From positions 149,686 to 213,685 of the forward strand of contig CAJUDS010000003.1 of the NCBI GenBank assembly GCA_910585345.1: a stretch of DNA of 64,000 nt, in the 5' to 3' direction. Shown here piece by piece: positions 9,542 to 18,766 of this stretch. Position numbers and translations under genes: made by a program. How positions within the stretch are numbered: the first letter of the stretch is position 1; the number at the start of each line of letters is the position of its first letter. The notes beneath the pieces are model-generated. The model saw only the letters and a list, made by a program, of their open reading frames with translations, was not told the DNA's origin and ran no database searches. Origin of the DNA: an uncultured Lachnospiraceae bacterium (GTDB lineage: Bacteria > Bacillota > Clostridia > Lachnospirales > Lachnospiraceae).

Positions 9542-12500
9542 TCACGCCCCTCCTTCCCGCTGCATCCGCGCAATCGCTTCCTCCTTCGTCAGGCAGTCCA
9601 GTTTTTCTGTCTCATATCCCGGAATCCGTTCGCTGAAACCACAGACACTGCGGTAAACACAGTAATCGCAGCCCATGTTTCCTCCGTATGTATAAGGCTT
9701 CTTCCCAATATCGCCCTGCAGAATCCGCTTTCCCAAATGCGTAATCTTGTGTGTTACATACCTTGAAATTGTCTGCAGTTCCTCTCGGTTCAGCGTTCCC
9801 GAACGGCTTCCCAGACTGCCGTCCTTTTTCCGCTCCACAGGAATCACCTCCGACCTGCTTCCAAACGTACCATCCAGGCGCTTAATGACATCCTCGCTTT
9901 CATTGACTATTCCGGTCATTCTCAGGCTTTCTCTGATCTTTGCATTCAGCATCTCTTCACTCAGCGCGGCATCCTCCTCACGGATCATCGGATCCGCTAC
10001 ATGATAGTAAAGCATGGCGGCAGGAACCACCTCTTTATCCCTGTCCTTTTTGCCGATCATCTCCATCGCCGCATTCATATAGACGACCAATTGAAGCTGC
10101 AGGCCATAATAGACTGCTGCAATATCCAGACTCCTGCTGCCTGATTTGTAGTCAATCACTTTTACATATACCGTATCCCCCTCCCTGCAGGTGTCAATCC
10201 TGTCAATTCTGCCCTGCAGGTGCATTTTCTCATGCGGAGAAAGGCTGATATTGACCGATTCGATATCTGACAATGCCGAAAAAGCCACTTCAAAATGTTC
10301 CGGTCGGAATTTCCCTTTTTGAAGCTGGCTCTGCAGCGTAAAAATCGTCCGGCGCAGGATCCGTTTCATCCGTGTGACCACATACTGATAACGGGCGCTG
10401 GAAAAAAGAATCGTATCCCCATAGACAGCCGTCTGGGCATCCACTGCCTCGTCCAGCAGTTTTTCACCCAGTTCCGCGGAAAACGCAAACCAGTCGCTTC
10501 CATTTTCTTCCAAAAGCCTGGAAAACTGCTCCAAAATACCGTGAAATAAATTTCCCATATCCACTGCTTCAAAAGAAAACGCTTCCCGTTCCCGTAGCGT
10601 AAGACCATACTGCAGAAAATAGCTGTAAGCGCAGGCCGCATACTGTTCCAGTCGACTGACGCTGCTGTGCAGAATACTGCCATACAACGCATGCGCGACC
10701 TCCTCTCCGAGCGGACTATGCCTGTAACGGAAAAACGCGGTTTCCACAAGCTTCTGCAGTTTGCCGCTCCATTCATTGTCCTCGGCATAAGTCCCGTACA
10801 GAGTAAAAAAGAACGGCTGTGGAACCGGATTGCCCCTGGCATATTCGCGCAGCAGCCCGGATAATACGTCAAATCCATCCTCCCGCACCTGTATCTGCTC
10901 CTGTAGCTGCGCCGCCTGCGGCCGCTCCACCTGCAGAGCCGGAAACAGCTTCCGCACCATGCCGATCAGGTATGCCGGACGTACGGCCTTCCCTTCTCCG
11001 CTTACCTTAGCGTAAGACAGATACAATCTCTGACTTGGTTTTGTCATATTCATATACAGATACAATCTCTGGATATACATCTGCTGCCTGGGCGACGGCG
11101 CCATTTCCCACTGTCCCTGCGCCAGAAATTCTCTGTCAATATCTGATATAATACCGCCGTTCCCTCCGCTCTTGGGAATATTACCGTCATTGACGCCAAG
11201 AAAAAACAACACTTTGATTTCCTTCAGCCGGGTCCGCTCGATATCTCCCACCAGAATCCGGTCCACATTCTGGGGAATCGTGCCCACCTGTATCTCCCCA
11301 AATCCGGCGTCCAGAATATCCGCAAACTCCTGCAAAGACATTTCCTCCCCGCCGATCAGATCATAAATCTCTTCCAGCAGCTCCATGACAAGACGGTAAA
11401 TCTGCCCATACTCTTTTGCCTTTACCAGATCTCCTTCTTCCTGAAACTGTGTTTCCCAAAAAACAAGCCTTTCATAGAGTTGATTTTCCGTTAAAAATAA
11501 GTATAAATGTTCCACATAATCCTTTACCCTGCCGCCTTCCGCGAGCAGCGGCAAAAGCATGTCGACTAGTTTCTGCCGCGTAGCATTGATCTCTTCCAGT
11601 TCCTGTGTTTCCTGACCGGCATGACCCCTTCTGACAAAAAGCGCCTGCCATCTTTTCTTTCCCCGAATCCCCTGCCGCAGCACATAATTCTCCAGCCTGT
11701 CAGTCTCTTCCATCGAAATATCCGTAAGGCCGCTGCGCAGAAAATGAAACACTGCTTCGTACGAAAAGTTCTGCAGCAAAATCTGCAGCGCGCTTCTTAT
11801 GTATTCAATAAAAGGATTCAGTACAATTCCCTTTGTAACATCCACATAACAGGGAATCGAAAAGCGGGCAAAGATTTCCTCCACATAATCGGCATATACG
11901 GACAAATTTCCGGCTACGACCGCAATGTCGCGGTACTGGTAACCTTCTGTGCGCACCAGCTTTCTGATCTGCAGACACACCTGCCGCACTTCTTCACGCG
12001 GAGATGAGGCTTCCACCAAATGAATGGCGTCCTGCTCTCCCGCAAACGTACGGCTCCGGTAACGAAAAATTTCCTGTTCCAGATGCGCCATACTCGGATT
12101 ATTACGGAAACGGGGCACCGGTTTTTCCGCCAGTATGATATCCGGCCTGCGCGCTACGCCCGCTTCCCGCGCCAGCCGTTCCAGAGAACGCATCATCTTC
12201 TTGCTGAATGCAAACAGTTTCTGCTCCCCATCCTCCTGCGCCGCATCCTCGCTGCCGTCCATGATCACAGCCACCTTTACCTCTCTGGCAAGCAGCAAAA
12301 TTTTCTGAATCACCTGATTCTGTACAGGCGTAAATCCTGTAAAGCCGTCAAACACCACAATGCTGTCGCGAATCATGGCGGAATGCTCCAACGCCTGCGC
12401 CAAAAGCCCCATTTGTCCTTCCGTTGTCACAAATTTACCCGCGGTGGCGTCCAGAAAGGCATTGTACAAAACAGCAAGATCCTGCAGCTTATAATACAGA

Positions 12501-12952
12501 CTGCCCCGTGAACGGGCGTAGTCTGTCAACTGTTCCAATTCTTCACTGCCGATTCCGTACTGCATAAACTCCGAAATGGCGGATTTCACTTCATGGATAT
12601 AACCAATTCTCCTGATATGGGAACCGATCACTTTCAATCTGTCCGCACAGTCCGAGGCAATTTTGCGCAGAATCAGACTTTTCCCCGTATCATCCAGTAC
12701 CGGCCGACCTCCCGCTCCTGTTTCCTCAAAGATCCTGTGGGTCAGCCTGCCAAAACTGAGCACGTCAATGTTCATAATGCCGCCGCGTGGATGACGCATG
12801 ACAAGCTCTTTCTGTGTCTGCATTGTGAACTGATCCGGCACAATAATAAAAAACCGGGTATTCTCCTCCTCTAAGGACTGCCGTATCACATCCGTATACA
12901 ATCGTTCGCTTTTCCCTGCGCCCGAACTGCCGATACAAAACTGTAATGCCAT
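9542..12952 (-). CDS. addB: ATP-dependent nuclease subunit AddB
   Basis: 1136 residues from the ATG at 12952 (MALQFCIGSSGAGKSE), with AAGGGGGAAG upstream; the frame extends further but without a ribosome site. An N-terminal Walker A (GSSGAGKS, 8-15) is present, as in Firmicute AddB. The C-terminal nuclease motif reads VIDYKSGSRS. The four iron-sulfur cysteines expected in AddB are visible: one in YAACAYSYF, three in MGCDYCVYRSVC. It is the first gene of the addBA pair and is encoded 23 bases downstream of a MATE exporter gene, so it may be transcribed with tetR-MATE. Confidence 0.95.
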   Translation of the reverse strand: MALQFCIGSSGAGKSERLYTDVIRQSLEEENTRFFIIVPDQFTMQTQKELVMRHPRGGIMNIDVLSFGRLTHRIFEETGAGGRPVLDDTGKSLILRKIASDCADRLKVIGSHIRRIGYIHEVKSAISEFMQYGIGSEELEQLTDYARSRGSLYYKLQDLAVLYNAFLDATAGKFVTTEGQMGLLAQALEHSAMIRDSIVVFDGFTGFTPVQNQVIQKILLLAREVKVAVIMDGSEDAAQEDGEQKLFAFSKKMMRSLERLAREAGVARRPDIILAEKPVPRFRNNPSMAHLEQEIFRYRSRTFAGEQDAIHLVEASSPREEVRQVCLQIRKLVRTEGYQYRDIAVVAGNLSVYADYVEEIFARFSIPCYVDVTKGIVLNPFIEYIRSALQILLQNFSYEAVFHFLRSGLTDISMEETDRLENYVLRQGIRGKKRWQALFVRRGHAGQETQELEEINATRQKLVDMLLPLLAEGGRVKDYVEHLYLFLTENQLYERLVFWETQFQEEGDLVKAKEYGQIYRLVMELLEEIYDLIGGEEMSLQEFADILDAGFGEIQVGTIPQNVDRILVGDIERTRLKEIKVLFFLGVNDGNIPKSGGNGGIISDIDREFLAQGQWEMAPSPRQQMYIQRLYLYMNMTKPSQRLYLSYAKVSGEGKAVRPAYLIGMVRKLFPALQVERPQAAQLQEQIQVREDGFDVLSGLLREYARGNPVPQPFFFTLYGTYAEDNEWSGKLQKLVETAFFRYRHSPLGEEVAHALYGSILHSSVSRLEQYAACAYSYFLQYGLTLREREAFSFEAVDMGNLFHGILEQFSRLLEENGSDWFAFSAELGEKLLDEAVDAQTAVYGDTILFSSARYQYVVTRMKRILRRTIFTLQSQLQKGKFRPEHFEVAFSALSDIESVNISLSPHEKMHLQGRIDRIDTCREGDTVYVKVIDYKSGSRSLDIAAVYYGLQLQLVVYMNAAMEMIGKKDRDKEVVPAAMLYYHVADPMIREEDAALSEEMLNAKIRESLRMTGIVNESEDVIKRLDGTFGSRSEVIPVERKKDGSLGSRSGTLNREELQTISRYVTHKITHLGKRILQGDIGKKPYTYGGNMGCDYCVYRSVCGFSERIPGYETEKLDCLTKEEAIARMQREGGA

Positions 12953-12975
12953 ACTTCCCCCTTTCGCTCTATCTG

Positions 12976-14316
12976 CTATCTCGTCACATTCCGCAGCCAT
13001 TTTTTCTGTCGATACCGGATATAACAGAACGGAATTTTTACCAGCTCATCACTGAGCAAGATAAAATACACTGTTTTGACCGGCAGTTTCCACACAAAAG
13101 CCGCCAGAAACCCGAACAGAATCGACCAGCCCCACAATATGCCCGCATCGATAAACATACCGAATCTGGTATCGCCGCCACTGCGGAAAATACCTACGAT
13201 ACAGGTACAGGTAGCAGACTGGGCAATCACATAATAGGACATTATAAACAGAAAGCTGTGCATATAATCTTCCGTAAGCCCTGTAAATCCCAATCCTCTT
13301 ACAATCAACGGACGAAGAGCGAAAATCAGCAGACCGCCGCCCATGCCGAAATAAATTGCCAGCCGGATAAAGCGCACCGCATAGATTTCCGCCTCCTTTT
13401 TTTTATTTTCTCCAATCGCCTTGCCAAGCATGATGGCCGTGGCATTGCCAATACCGAATACGATGACCGTGGCAAGCTGACGCATCACATGCGCCACCGA
13501 ATTGGCGGCAACCGCACTGCTGCCCAGATGGCCTACAATCGCCGCCGTAGCGGAATACCCGGCGCCCCACATAAATTCGTTGACCACCACCGGACTTGAA
13601 TAACGGATAAAATCTCCCAGCAGCATCCTGTCCGGATGCAGAAAACAGGAAAGCCGCAGCCGTACCGTATGATTCCTGACAAATGCATAAAAGAGCATCA
13701 TGCCAAGCTCCAGTGTTCTGGCGCACAGCGTACCGACAGCAGCGCCTACAATCCCCAGCCTAGGCGCGCCAAACAGACCAAAAATCAAGACCGCATTGAC
13801 TAAAAAATTCAGTACAAGGGAACAGCCATATACCACTGTGGAAATCAGCACTTTTTCAATACTGCGAATCAGATTCAGATAGGTCATGCTCAGCGCAACC
13901 ATCGGATACGTAAAGGCCACAATCCGCAGATACTTGATCCCTTCGGCAATAATCTCTTCCTCTCCGGTAAAAACGCTCATAATCTGCCGCGGCAGAAAAA
14001 AACTTCCCAACATAAAAATAAGCCCTGCAATCACTGCAAGCCTCACCACAATCCCCAATAATTTCTCTATGGATGCCGTATCCCGTTTCCCCCAATACTG
14101 CGCCGTCAACACCGACACCCCGGAAGAAATTCCAAAGAGAAACAAATTAAAAATAAAAAAGACCTGCCCGCCCAGAGAACAACCCGAAAGCACCTGCTCG
14201 CTGACCCTGCCGAGCATGATCACGTCCGTGGCTGTCACACCTACATTGATTAAATTCTGCAGCGCCATGGGAACTACAAGAGAGAAAACTTTCCTGTAGA
14301 AATCTCGTTTCTCCAT
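12976..14316 (-). CDS. MATE family efflux transporter (1)
   Basis: About 446 residues with twelve hydrophobic segments and the MATE layout: an N-half start MALQNLINVGVTATDVIMLGR, and a repeated half with SSPVVVNEFMWGAGYSATAAIVGHLG. MATE proteins export cationic compounds using H+ or Na+ gradients. The start is uncertain: I use MEKRDFYRK (14316) because it begins the conserved region, but the GGAGG upstream is about 14 bases away and the frame stays open to 14397. It follows a TetR gene by roughly 70 bases, so TetR probably controls it. Confidence 0.88.
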   Translation of the reverse strand: MEKRDFYRKVFSLVVPMALQNLINVGVTATDVIMLGRVSEQVLSGCSLGGQVFFIFNLFLFGISSGVSVLTAQYWGKRDTASIEKLLGIVVRLAVIAGLIFMLGSFFLPRQIMSVFTGEEEIIAEGIKYLRIVAFTYPMVALSMTYLNLIRSIEKVLISTVVYGCSLVLNFLVNAVLIFGLFGAPRLGIVGAAVGTLCARTLELGMMLFYAFVRNHTVRLRLSCFLHPDRMLLGDFIRYSSPVVVNEFMWGAGYSATAAIVGHLGSSAVAANSVAHVMRQLATVIVFGIGNATAIMLGKAIGENKKKEAEIYAVRFIRLAIYFGMGGGLLIFALRPLIVRGLGFTGLTEDYMHSFLFIMSYYVIAQSATCTCIVGIFRSGGDTRFGMFIDAGILWGWSILFGFLAAFVWKLPVKTVYFILLSDELVKIPFCYIRYRQKKWLRNVTR

Positions 14317-14383
14317 AACTGATTCATCCGCCTCCCTTTCTCCTATGCACGGCCGTTCTTCACCGGGCCTTCTGCAGCCGTAT

Positions 14384-14986
14384 TCATTCTCCTGCATAGA
14401 GAATCTGCAGCTCTTTTAAATACCGCACTGCTTCCTTGTAATACGTATCCGGTCTAAAAGACGGCTCCCGTATCATTTCCGTCAATAAGCCTCGCAGCGT
14501 ATATTCCACAACCTTTACCAGCCTTTCCGGCGAAATCCCCGCCCGGTGTTTCAATTCCACTCTGGCAAAGATTTCATCATAAGCCGCAAGCAGCGTCTCC
14601 GCTGACCTCCGCGCCGCTTCCACCGCCTCCGGTTCGCTTTCCCTCTCCGCCTGCTGCAGAAACATCTGCATGTAGGGAAAATTCTTCATGGCAGCCGTCC
14701 TCGCTTTTTCAATCTGCGTGCATAACGCAAAATAATCCGTCTCCGCAGCGTCAACCGCAGAAGACAACTCCATCATTATATATTTCACACTATAATCATA
14801 TACGAATCCATACAATCCCGTTTTGCTCACAAAATAATGAAACAGCAGCCCCTTGCTGATGCCCGCTTCCTTTACCATCTCGTCTGTGCTGGCTCTGCGG
14901 AAGCCGTTTTCCGCAAATATTTTCAACGCCGCATTGATCATTCTGTCCTGTTTTTCTTTTTTCAGATCAAAAAATTTCTCGTTCAC
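14384..14986 (-). CDS. TetR/AcrR family transcriptional regulator
   Basis: 200 residues. The N-terminal helix-turn-helix reads MINAALKIFAENGFRRASTDEMVKEAGISKGLLFHYF, the TetR signature. The C-terminal ligand domain is divergent, as usual. The start codon appears to be GTG at 14986 with GAGGAG upstream. It is the first gene of a likely tetR-MATE operon and probably represses it; a candidate half-palindromic site lies upstream at 15034-15050. Confidence 0.9.
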   Translation of the reverse strand: MNEKFFDLKKEKQDRMINAALKIFAENGFRRASTDEMVKEAGISKGLLFHYFVSKTGLYGFVYDYSVKYIMMELSSAVDAAETDYFALCTQIEKARTAAMKNFPYMQMFLQQAERESEPEAVEAARRSAETLLAAYDEIFARVELKHRAGISPERLVKVVEYTLRGLLTEMIREPSFRPDTYYKEAVRYLKELQILYAGE

Positions 14987-15033
14987 GAAAGAACAACGCT
15001 CCTCTTAGGTATCATTTCACAGACTTTCCATAA

Positions 15034-15050
15034 TTGACCATACGGGTCGT
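15034..15050. promoter_or_regulatory. Candidate TetR operator
   Basis: TTGACC-atacg-GGTCGT is an imperfect palindrome in the tetR upstream region and resembles TGACC/GGTCA operators of some TetR family members. Position and symmetry are the only evidence. Confidence 0.35.
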
Positions 15051-15141
15051 TTTCTATCTTATCACAGTCCGCACTTCGTTTCAAGTCCGGTCTGAATCAT
15101 TCCCTGCCTTTATGAGCCGGACTTTTCAGTTCGTTAAAAAC

Positions 15142-15201
15142 TTTACATCCATTTTACAATGCCGTGATATTGGATTTGATTTTTGCACGGTACAATATAA
15201 T
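15142..15201 (+). promoter_or_regulatory. PhoP-box-like repeats and promoter of the pst operon
   Basis: Two exact TTTACA hexamers (15142-15147 and 15153-15158) sit 11 bases apart, upstream of a -10 candidate (TACAAT 15191-15196 or TATAAT 15196-15201). PhoP of Bacillus binds TT(A/T/C)ACA-like repeats with an 11-base period, so this fits a phosphate-responsive promoter. No good -35 box is present, as expected for an activated promoter. Confidence 0.6.
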
Positions 15202-15242
15202 TGTAAATTTCAGGAAACAGCAAAAACAAAGGAGAATTAAAA

Positions 15243-16136
15243 ATGAAACGATCATCAAAACGCCTAGCATTTGCCCTTATAAGTCTTCTAATTCTGTCCG
15301 TATTCATGTGGCGCAGTATCCAGAACGAGGGCGGTTCTGCCAAATTTGACACCGCAGGAGAGATCCATGTACTTACCCGCGAAGACGGTTCGGGGACACG
15401 CGGCGCGTTTATAGCGCTGTTTGGAATTGAGCAGAAAAATGAAGCGGGAGAAAAAATTGACTATACAACAGACACCGCCGCCGTTACAAATTCTACGTCC
15501 GTTATGACGACGACTGTTGCAGGGGATTCATACGCGATCGGATATACTTCTCTTGGCTCCATGAACAATACTGTAAAAGCGGTGCAGATCGACGGCTGCG
15601 AAGCAACGATCCCCAATATCAAAAACGGCTCTTATAAGATCGCACGTCCCTTTCTCATTGCAACGAAAGACGGTTTGAGCGGCACGGCGCAGGATTTTAT
15701 TGATTTTATTATGAGCGCGGACGGGCAGGCGGTAATCGAAGAGAATGGATACATTTCTGTAGCAGACGCGGAAAGTTATAACGGGAAAATGGATTCGGGA
15801 AAAATCGTTATTGCGGGTTCCAGTTCTGTCACTCCGGTTATGGAAAAACTGAAGGAAGCCTATCTTGAGAAAAATCCAGGCGTTACGATTGCGATACAAC
15901 AGAGTGATTCTTCCACCGGTATGTCTGACACAATAGACGGAATCTGCGATATCGGCATGGCCTCCCGTGAGCTGAAAGATTCCGAAACCCAAAAAGGGCT
16001 GACCGCCACCGTAATTGCAATGGACGGTATTGCAGTGATTGTCAATCACGACTGTCCCATAAATAACCTGACAAGCCAACAGGTAAAAGATATTTTTATG
16101 GGGCATGCGGTTCGCTGGAGTGAACTATCACAGTAA
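15243..16136 (+). CDS. pstS: Phosphate ABC transporter substrate-binding protein PstS, half-domains in permuted order
   Basis: 297 residues, membrane-anchored by an N-terminal hydrophobic segment (about 8-24); there is no lipobox cysteine, unlike usual Gram-positive PstS. The first half carries EDGSGTRGAF and GYTSLGSM, motifs that form the second half of canonical PstS. The second half has IVIAGSSSVTPVMEKLK, QQSDSSTGMSDTIDG and the ending FMGHAVRWSEL, motifs that normally come first. The halves are therefore swapped, joined at NGYISVADAESYNGKMDSGK. All phosphate-binding motifs are present, so it should still fold. It is the first gene of pstSCAB-phoU, with AAAGGAG before the ATG. Confidence 0.9.
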   Translation: MKRSSKRLAFALISLLILSVFMWRSIQNEGGSAKFDTAGEIHVLTREDGSGTRGAFIALFGIEQKNEAGEKIDYTTDTAAVTNSTSVMTTTVAGDSYAIGYTSLGSMNNTVKAVQIDGCEATIPNIKNGSYKIARPFLIATKDGLSGTAQDFIDFIMSADGQAVIEENGYISVADAESYNGKMDSGKIVIAGSSSVTPVMEKLKEAYLEKNPGVTIAIQQSDSSTGMSDTIDGICDIGMASRELKDSETQKGLTATVIAMDGIAVIVNHDCPINNLTSQQVKDIFMGHAVRWSELSQ

Positions 16137-16155
16137 AATTTCAGGGGGCATGACT

Positions 16156-17004
16156 ATGAAGAATCGAAAAGAAAAAGTGATGGAACTGCTTTTTTTCCTG
16201 ACAGCCCTTGTTTCCACAGCAGCGGTAATTCTAATCTGCATGTTCCTGTTTGCAGGCGGTATCCCTGCAATAAAAGAAATAGGCGTTTTCAACTTCCTGC
16301 TGGGTACAAGCTGGAAACCCACAAATAATCTTTATGGGATTCTCCCTATGATCGTCGGCTCCCTCTATGTAACCGCCGGAGCATTGATAATTGGCGTACC
16401 GGTCGGGATATTGACAGCGGTGTTCATGGCAGAGTTTGCTCCGGTAAGTATCTATGCGCCTTTGAAAGCTGTTGTTCATCTGATGGCGGGAATTCCGTCG
16501 GTTGTGTACGGTTTTTTCGGATTGGCAGTCTTAGCGCCTTTTATTCGGGAAGCCTTTGGCGGGCGCGGTATGAGTGTACTTACTGCTTCTGTCCTGCTGG
16601 GGCTGATGATTTTACCTACCATTATCAGCGTTTCGGAAACTTCAATCCGGGCTGTCCCGGAAAGTTACTATGAGGGCGGGCTTGCTCTTGGAGCTTCCCA
16701 TGAAAGAAGCGTATTTTTTACGGTTCTTCCCGCAGCAAAGAGCGGTATTTTTGCAGGGGTTGTATTAGGGATTGGGCGGGCAGTCGGTGAAACAATGGCG
16801 GTTATGATGGTTGCCGGAAATCAAGCGGTTATCCCGGACAGTATGCTTTCCGGCGTTCGGACACTGACCACAAACATTGTATTGGAAATGGGATATTCTA
16901 CGGATTTACACCGTGAAGCGTTAATTGGTACGGCTGTTGTCCTGTTTGTTTTCATTCTCATTATCAATCTGTCCCTCTCCCTGTTCAAAAGGAGGGTGAA
17001 ATAA
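16156..17004 (+). CDS. pstC: Phosphate ABC transporter permease PstC
   Basis: 282 residues, six membrane segments. The cytoplasmic coupling loop shows EGGLALGASHERSVFFTVLPAAKSGIFAG, and MAGIPSVVYGFFGL and GRAVGETMAVMMVAG are typical of PstC. I start at the ATG at 16156, seven bases after AGGGGG; a second ATG at 16150 is nearly on top of the ribosome site. It ends one base before the pstA start, so translation is coupled. Confidence 0.93.
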   Translation: MKNRKEKVMELLFFLTALVSTAAVILICMFLFAGGIPAIKEIGVFNFLLGTSWKPTNNLYGILPMIVGSLYVTAGALIIGVPVGILTAVFMAEFAPVSIYAPLKAVVHLMAGIPSVVYGFFGLAVLAPFIREAFGGRGMSVLTASVLLGLMILPTIISVSETSIRAVPESYYEGGLALGASHERSVFFTVLPAAKSGIFAGVVLGIGRAVGETMAVMMVAGNQAVIPDSMLSGVRTLTTNIVLEMGYSTDLHREALIGTAVVLFVFILIINLSLSLFKRRVK

Positions 17005-18024
17005 ATGGTTGGAAAATTGAAACGGAAATGGTGCGCATACAGACGCGACCCTAAATCTTTTGTTCTCTTTCTTTCTGTATGCCTTGCAGCATTGATTACA
17101 ATGCTTGCGCTTATTTTTATTATTGCATACATATTGATAAAAGGGATTCCAAATTTAACGCCGGATTTATTTGACAGCAAATATACAACAGAAAATGTGT
17201 CCCTGCTTCCGGCACTTATCAATACGCTGTTCATTATGCTGCTTTCTCTGCTGTTTGCGGTTCCCGTAGGAATTGGTGCTGCAATTTATCTGACAGAATA
17301 CGCAAGACGGGGAAATAAGCTGGTTCATATCGTAGGTATTACCGCTGAAACATTGTCCGGGATTCCGTCAATCGTTTATGGGCTGTTCGGTTCCCTGTTC
17401 TTTGTGAAATATCTTGGGCTGGGGTTGTCTTTGCTGTCCGGGGCTTTGACTTTAAGTATTATGATTTTGCCGCTTATTATGCGGACAACAGAAGAAGCCT
17501 TGCGAAGCGTTCCCGACAGCTACCGCGAGGGCAGCTTCGGGCTTGGAGCCGGAAAGTTACGAACCGTATTCTCTATTGTCCTGCCCTGCGCCGTTCCGGG
17601 TATTTTGTCCGGCGTTATTCTTGGAATCGGGCGTATCGTCGGGGAATCGGCGGCACTGATCTTTACTGCCGGAACCGTTGCAGAAATAGCAACAAGTATT
17701 TTTTCGTCGGCAAGAACTTTATCCGTCCATATGTATTCTATTTCGGGCGAGGGGTTGTATATCGGACAGACTTACGGGGCGGCGGTTGTATTATTGGTTG
17801 TTGTCATTCTGATCAATGGACTTTCCGGATTTGTGGCAAAAAAGGCAGGAGGTAACACCCTCCGGGCATCCCACTATGCGCAAAAAACCGCGCAGGCAGG
17901 AGGTAACACTCTCAGAGTATCCCACTATGCGCAAAAAACCGCGCAGGCAGGAGGTAACACTCTCAGAGTATCCCACTATGCGCAGAAAACCGCGCAGGCA
18001 GGAGGTAATTCTACAGATGGATAA
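17005..18024 (+). CDS. pstA: Phosphate ABC transporter permease PstA with repeat-encoded C-terminal tail
   Basis: 339 residues; PstA is usually about 280. The core has six membrane segments, [37 protein letters not shown] and [16 protein letters not shown]. After GFVAKKAG the protein carries roughly 57 extra residues made of three copies of a 17-residue unit ([17 protein letters not shown] and variants), encoded by a 51-base tandem repeat. The tail is hydrophilic, would be cytoplasmic, and has no recognised function. The start directly abuts the pstC stop; the stop overlaps pstB by eight bases. Confidence 0.9.
   Translation: MVGKLKRKWCAYRRDPKSFVLFLSVCLAALITMLALIFIIAYILIKGIPNLTPDLFDSKYTTENVSLLPALINTLFIMLLSLLFAVPVGIGAAIYLTEYARRGNKLVHIVGITAETLSGIPSIVYGLFGSLFFVKYLGLGLSLLSGALTLSIMILPLIMRTTEEALRSVPDSYREGSFGLGAGKLRTVFSIVLPCAVPGILSGVILGIGRIVGESAALIFTAGTVAEIATSIFSSARTLSVHMYSISGEGLYIGQTYGAAVVLLVVVILINGLSGFVAKKAGGNTLRASHYAQKTAQAGGNTLRVSHYAQKTAQAGGNTLRVSHYAQKTAQAGGNSTDG
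17844..18008 (+). repeat. 51-bp tandem repeat (3 copies plus partial) at the pstA-pstB junction
   Basis: Units start at 17844, 17895 and 17946, with a 12-base partial unit from 17997. Each unit begins GGCAGGAGGTAA, so the Shine-Dalgarno used by pstB (in the partial copy) exists four times. Units 2 and 3 contain the small palindrome ACTCTcAGAGT. Each unit has a TGCGC...GCGCA hairpin and an ATG. As 51 is divisible by three, copy number can change without shifting pstA, and the pstB frame is also open through the repeats (repeat peptide [17 protein letters not shown]). Confidence 0.95.
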
Positions 18025-18766
18025 AATCGTGGCGCAGAATCTGGATTTATTTTATGGAGACTTTCAGGCCCTGCAAAAAATAAACATAGCGTTTCAGGCG
18101 CATGAAATTACCGCGCTGATCGGCCCGTCGGGCTGCGGAAAATCGACATTATTAAAAACACTGAACCGAATGAACGACTTGGTGGAAGGCTGCCGCGTCA
18201 AGGGAAATATCCGTTTAGACGGTGAAGATATTTATGGCACTATGGATATTAACCTGCTGCGTAAACGTGTGGGAATGGTATTTCAAAAACCGAATCCCTT
18301 CCCTATGAGCATTTACGACAATGTTGCCTTTGGCGCAAGGACGCATGGTATCCGTTCTAAAGCTGCACTGGACGAAATCGTGGAACGTTCCTTAAAAGGG
18401 GCGGCAATTTGGGACGAGGTAAAAGACAGGCTGAAAAAATCCGCGCTTGGTATGTCGGGCGGCCAGCAACAGCGTCTCTGCATTGCCCGCGCTTTGGCGG
18501 TGGAGCCGGAAGTTTTGCTGATGGACGAGCCAACCAGCGCGCTTGACCCTATTTCCACCGCTAAGATAGAGGAACTGGCCTTAGAATTGAAAAAGGACTA
18601 TACGATTGTCATTGTGACACATAATATGCAGCAGGCGCTCCGCATTTCCGACAGGACAGCGTTTTTCCTGCTTGGGGAGATGGTGGAATTTGGAGAAACA
18701 GAAAAATTATTCGCCATGCCGCAGGACAGGCGGACAGAGGACTATATTACGGGGAGATTTGGATAA
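18017..18766 (+). CDS. pstB: Phosphate ABC transporter ATPase PstB
   Basis: 249 residues with Walker [10 protein letters not shown], PstB-specific [11 protein letters not shown]-loop [20 protein letters not shown], signature MSGGQQQR, Walker [14 protein letters not shown] and the switch histidine in VTHNM. It energises the PstSCA phosphate importer. The start at 18017 follows GGAGG by 11 bases. The frame is also open upstream through the pstA repeats with several in-frame ATGs, so N-terminally extended forms are formally possible. phoU begins on the last base of its stop codon. Confidence 0.95.
   Translation: MDKIVAQNLDLFYGDFQALQKINIAFQAHEITALIGPSGCGKSTLLKTLNRMNDLVEGCRVKGNIRLDGEDIYGTMDINLLRKRVGMVFQKPNPFPMSIYDNVAFGARTHGIRSKAALDEIVERSLKGAAIWDEVKDRLKKSALGMSGGQQQRLCIARALAVEPEVLLMDEPTSALDPISTAKIEELALELKKDYTIVIVTHNMQQALRISDRTAFFLLGEMVEFGETEKLFAMPQDRRTEDYITGRFG

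Noticed and set aside
5947..12874. Long plus-strand frames opposite addA and addB
   Set aside because: They are antisense to well-supported motif-bearing genes, lack ribosome sites and have biased composition caused by the complementary codons.
17791..17976. Minus-strand repeat protein across the pstA repeat
   Set aside because: It is the antisense reading of the tandem repeat, without a start signal.
17844..18008. Repeat array as a CRISPR
   Set aside because: The 51-bp units are directly adjacent with no unique spacers and lie inside pstA, with no cas genes; this is a coding tandem repeat.
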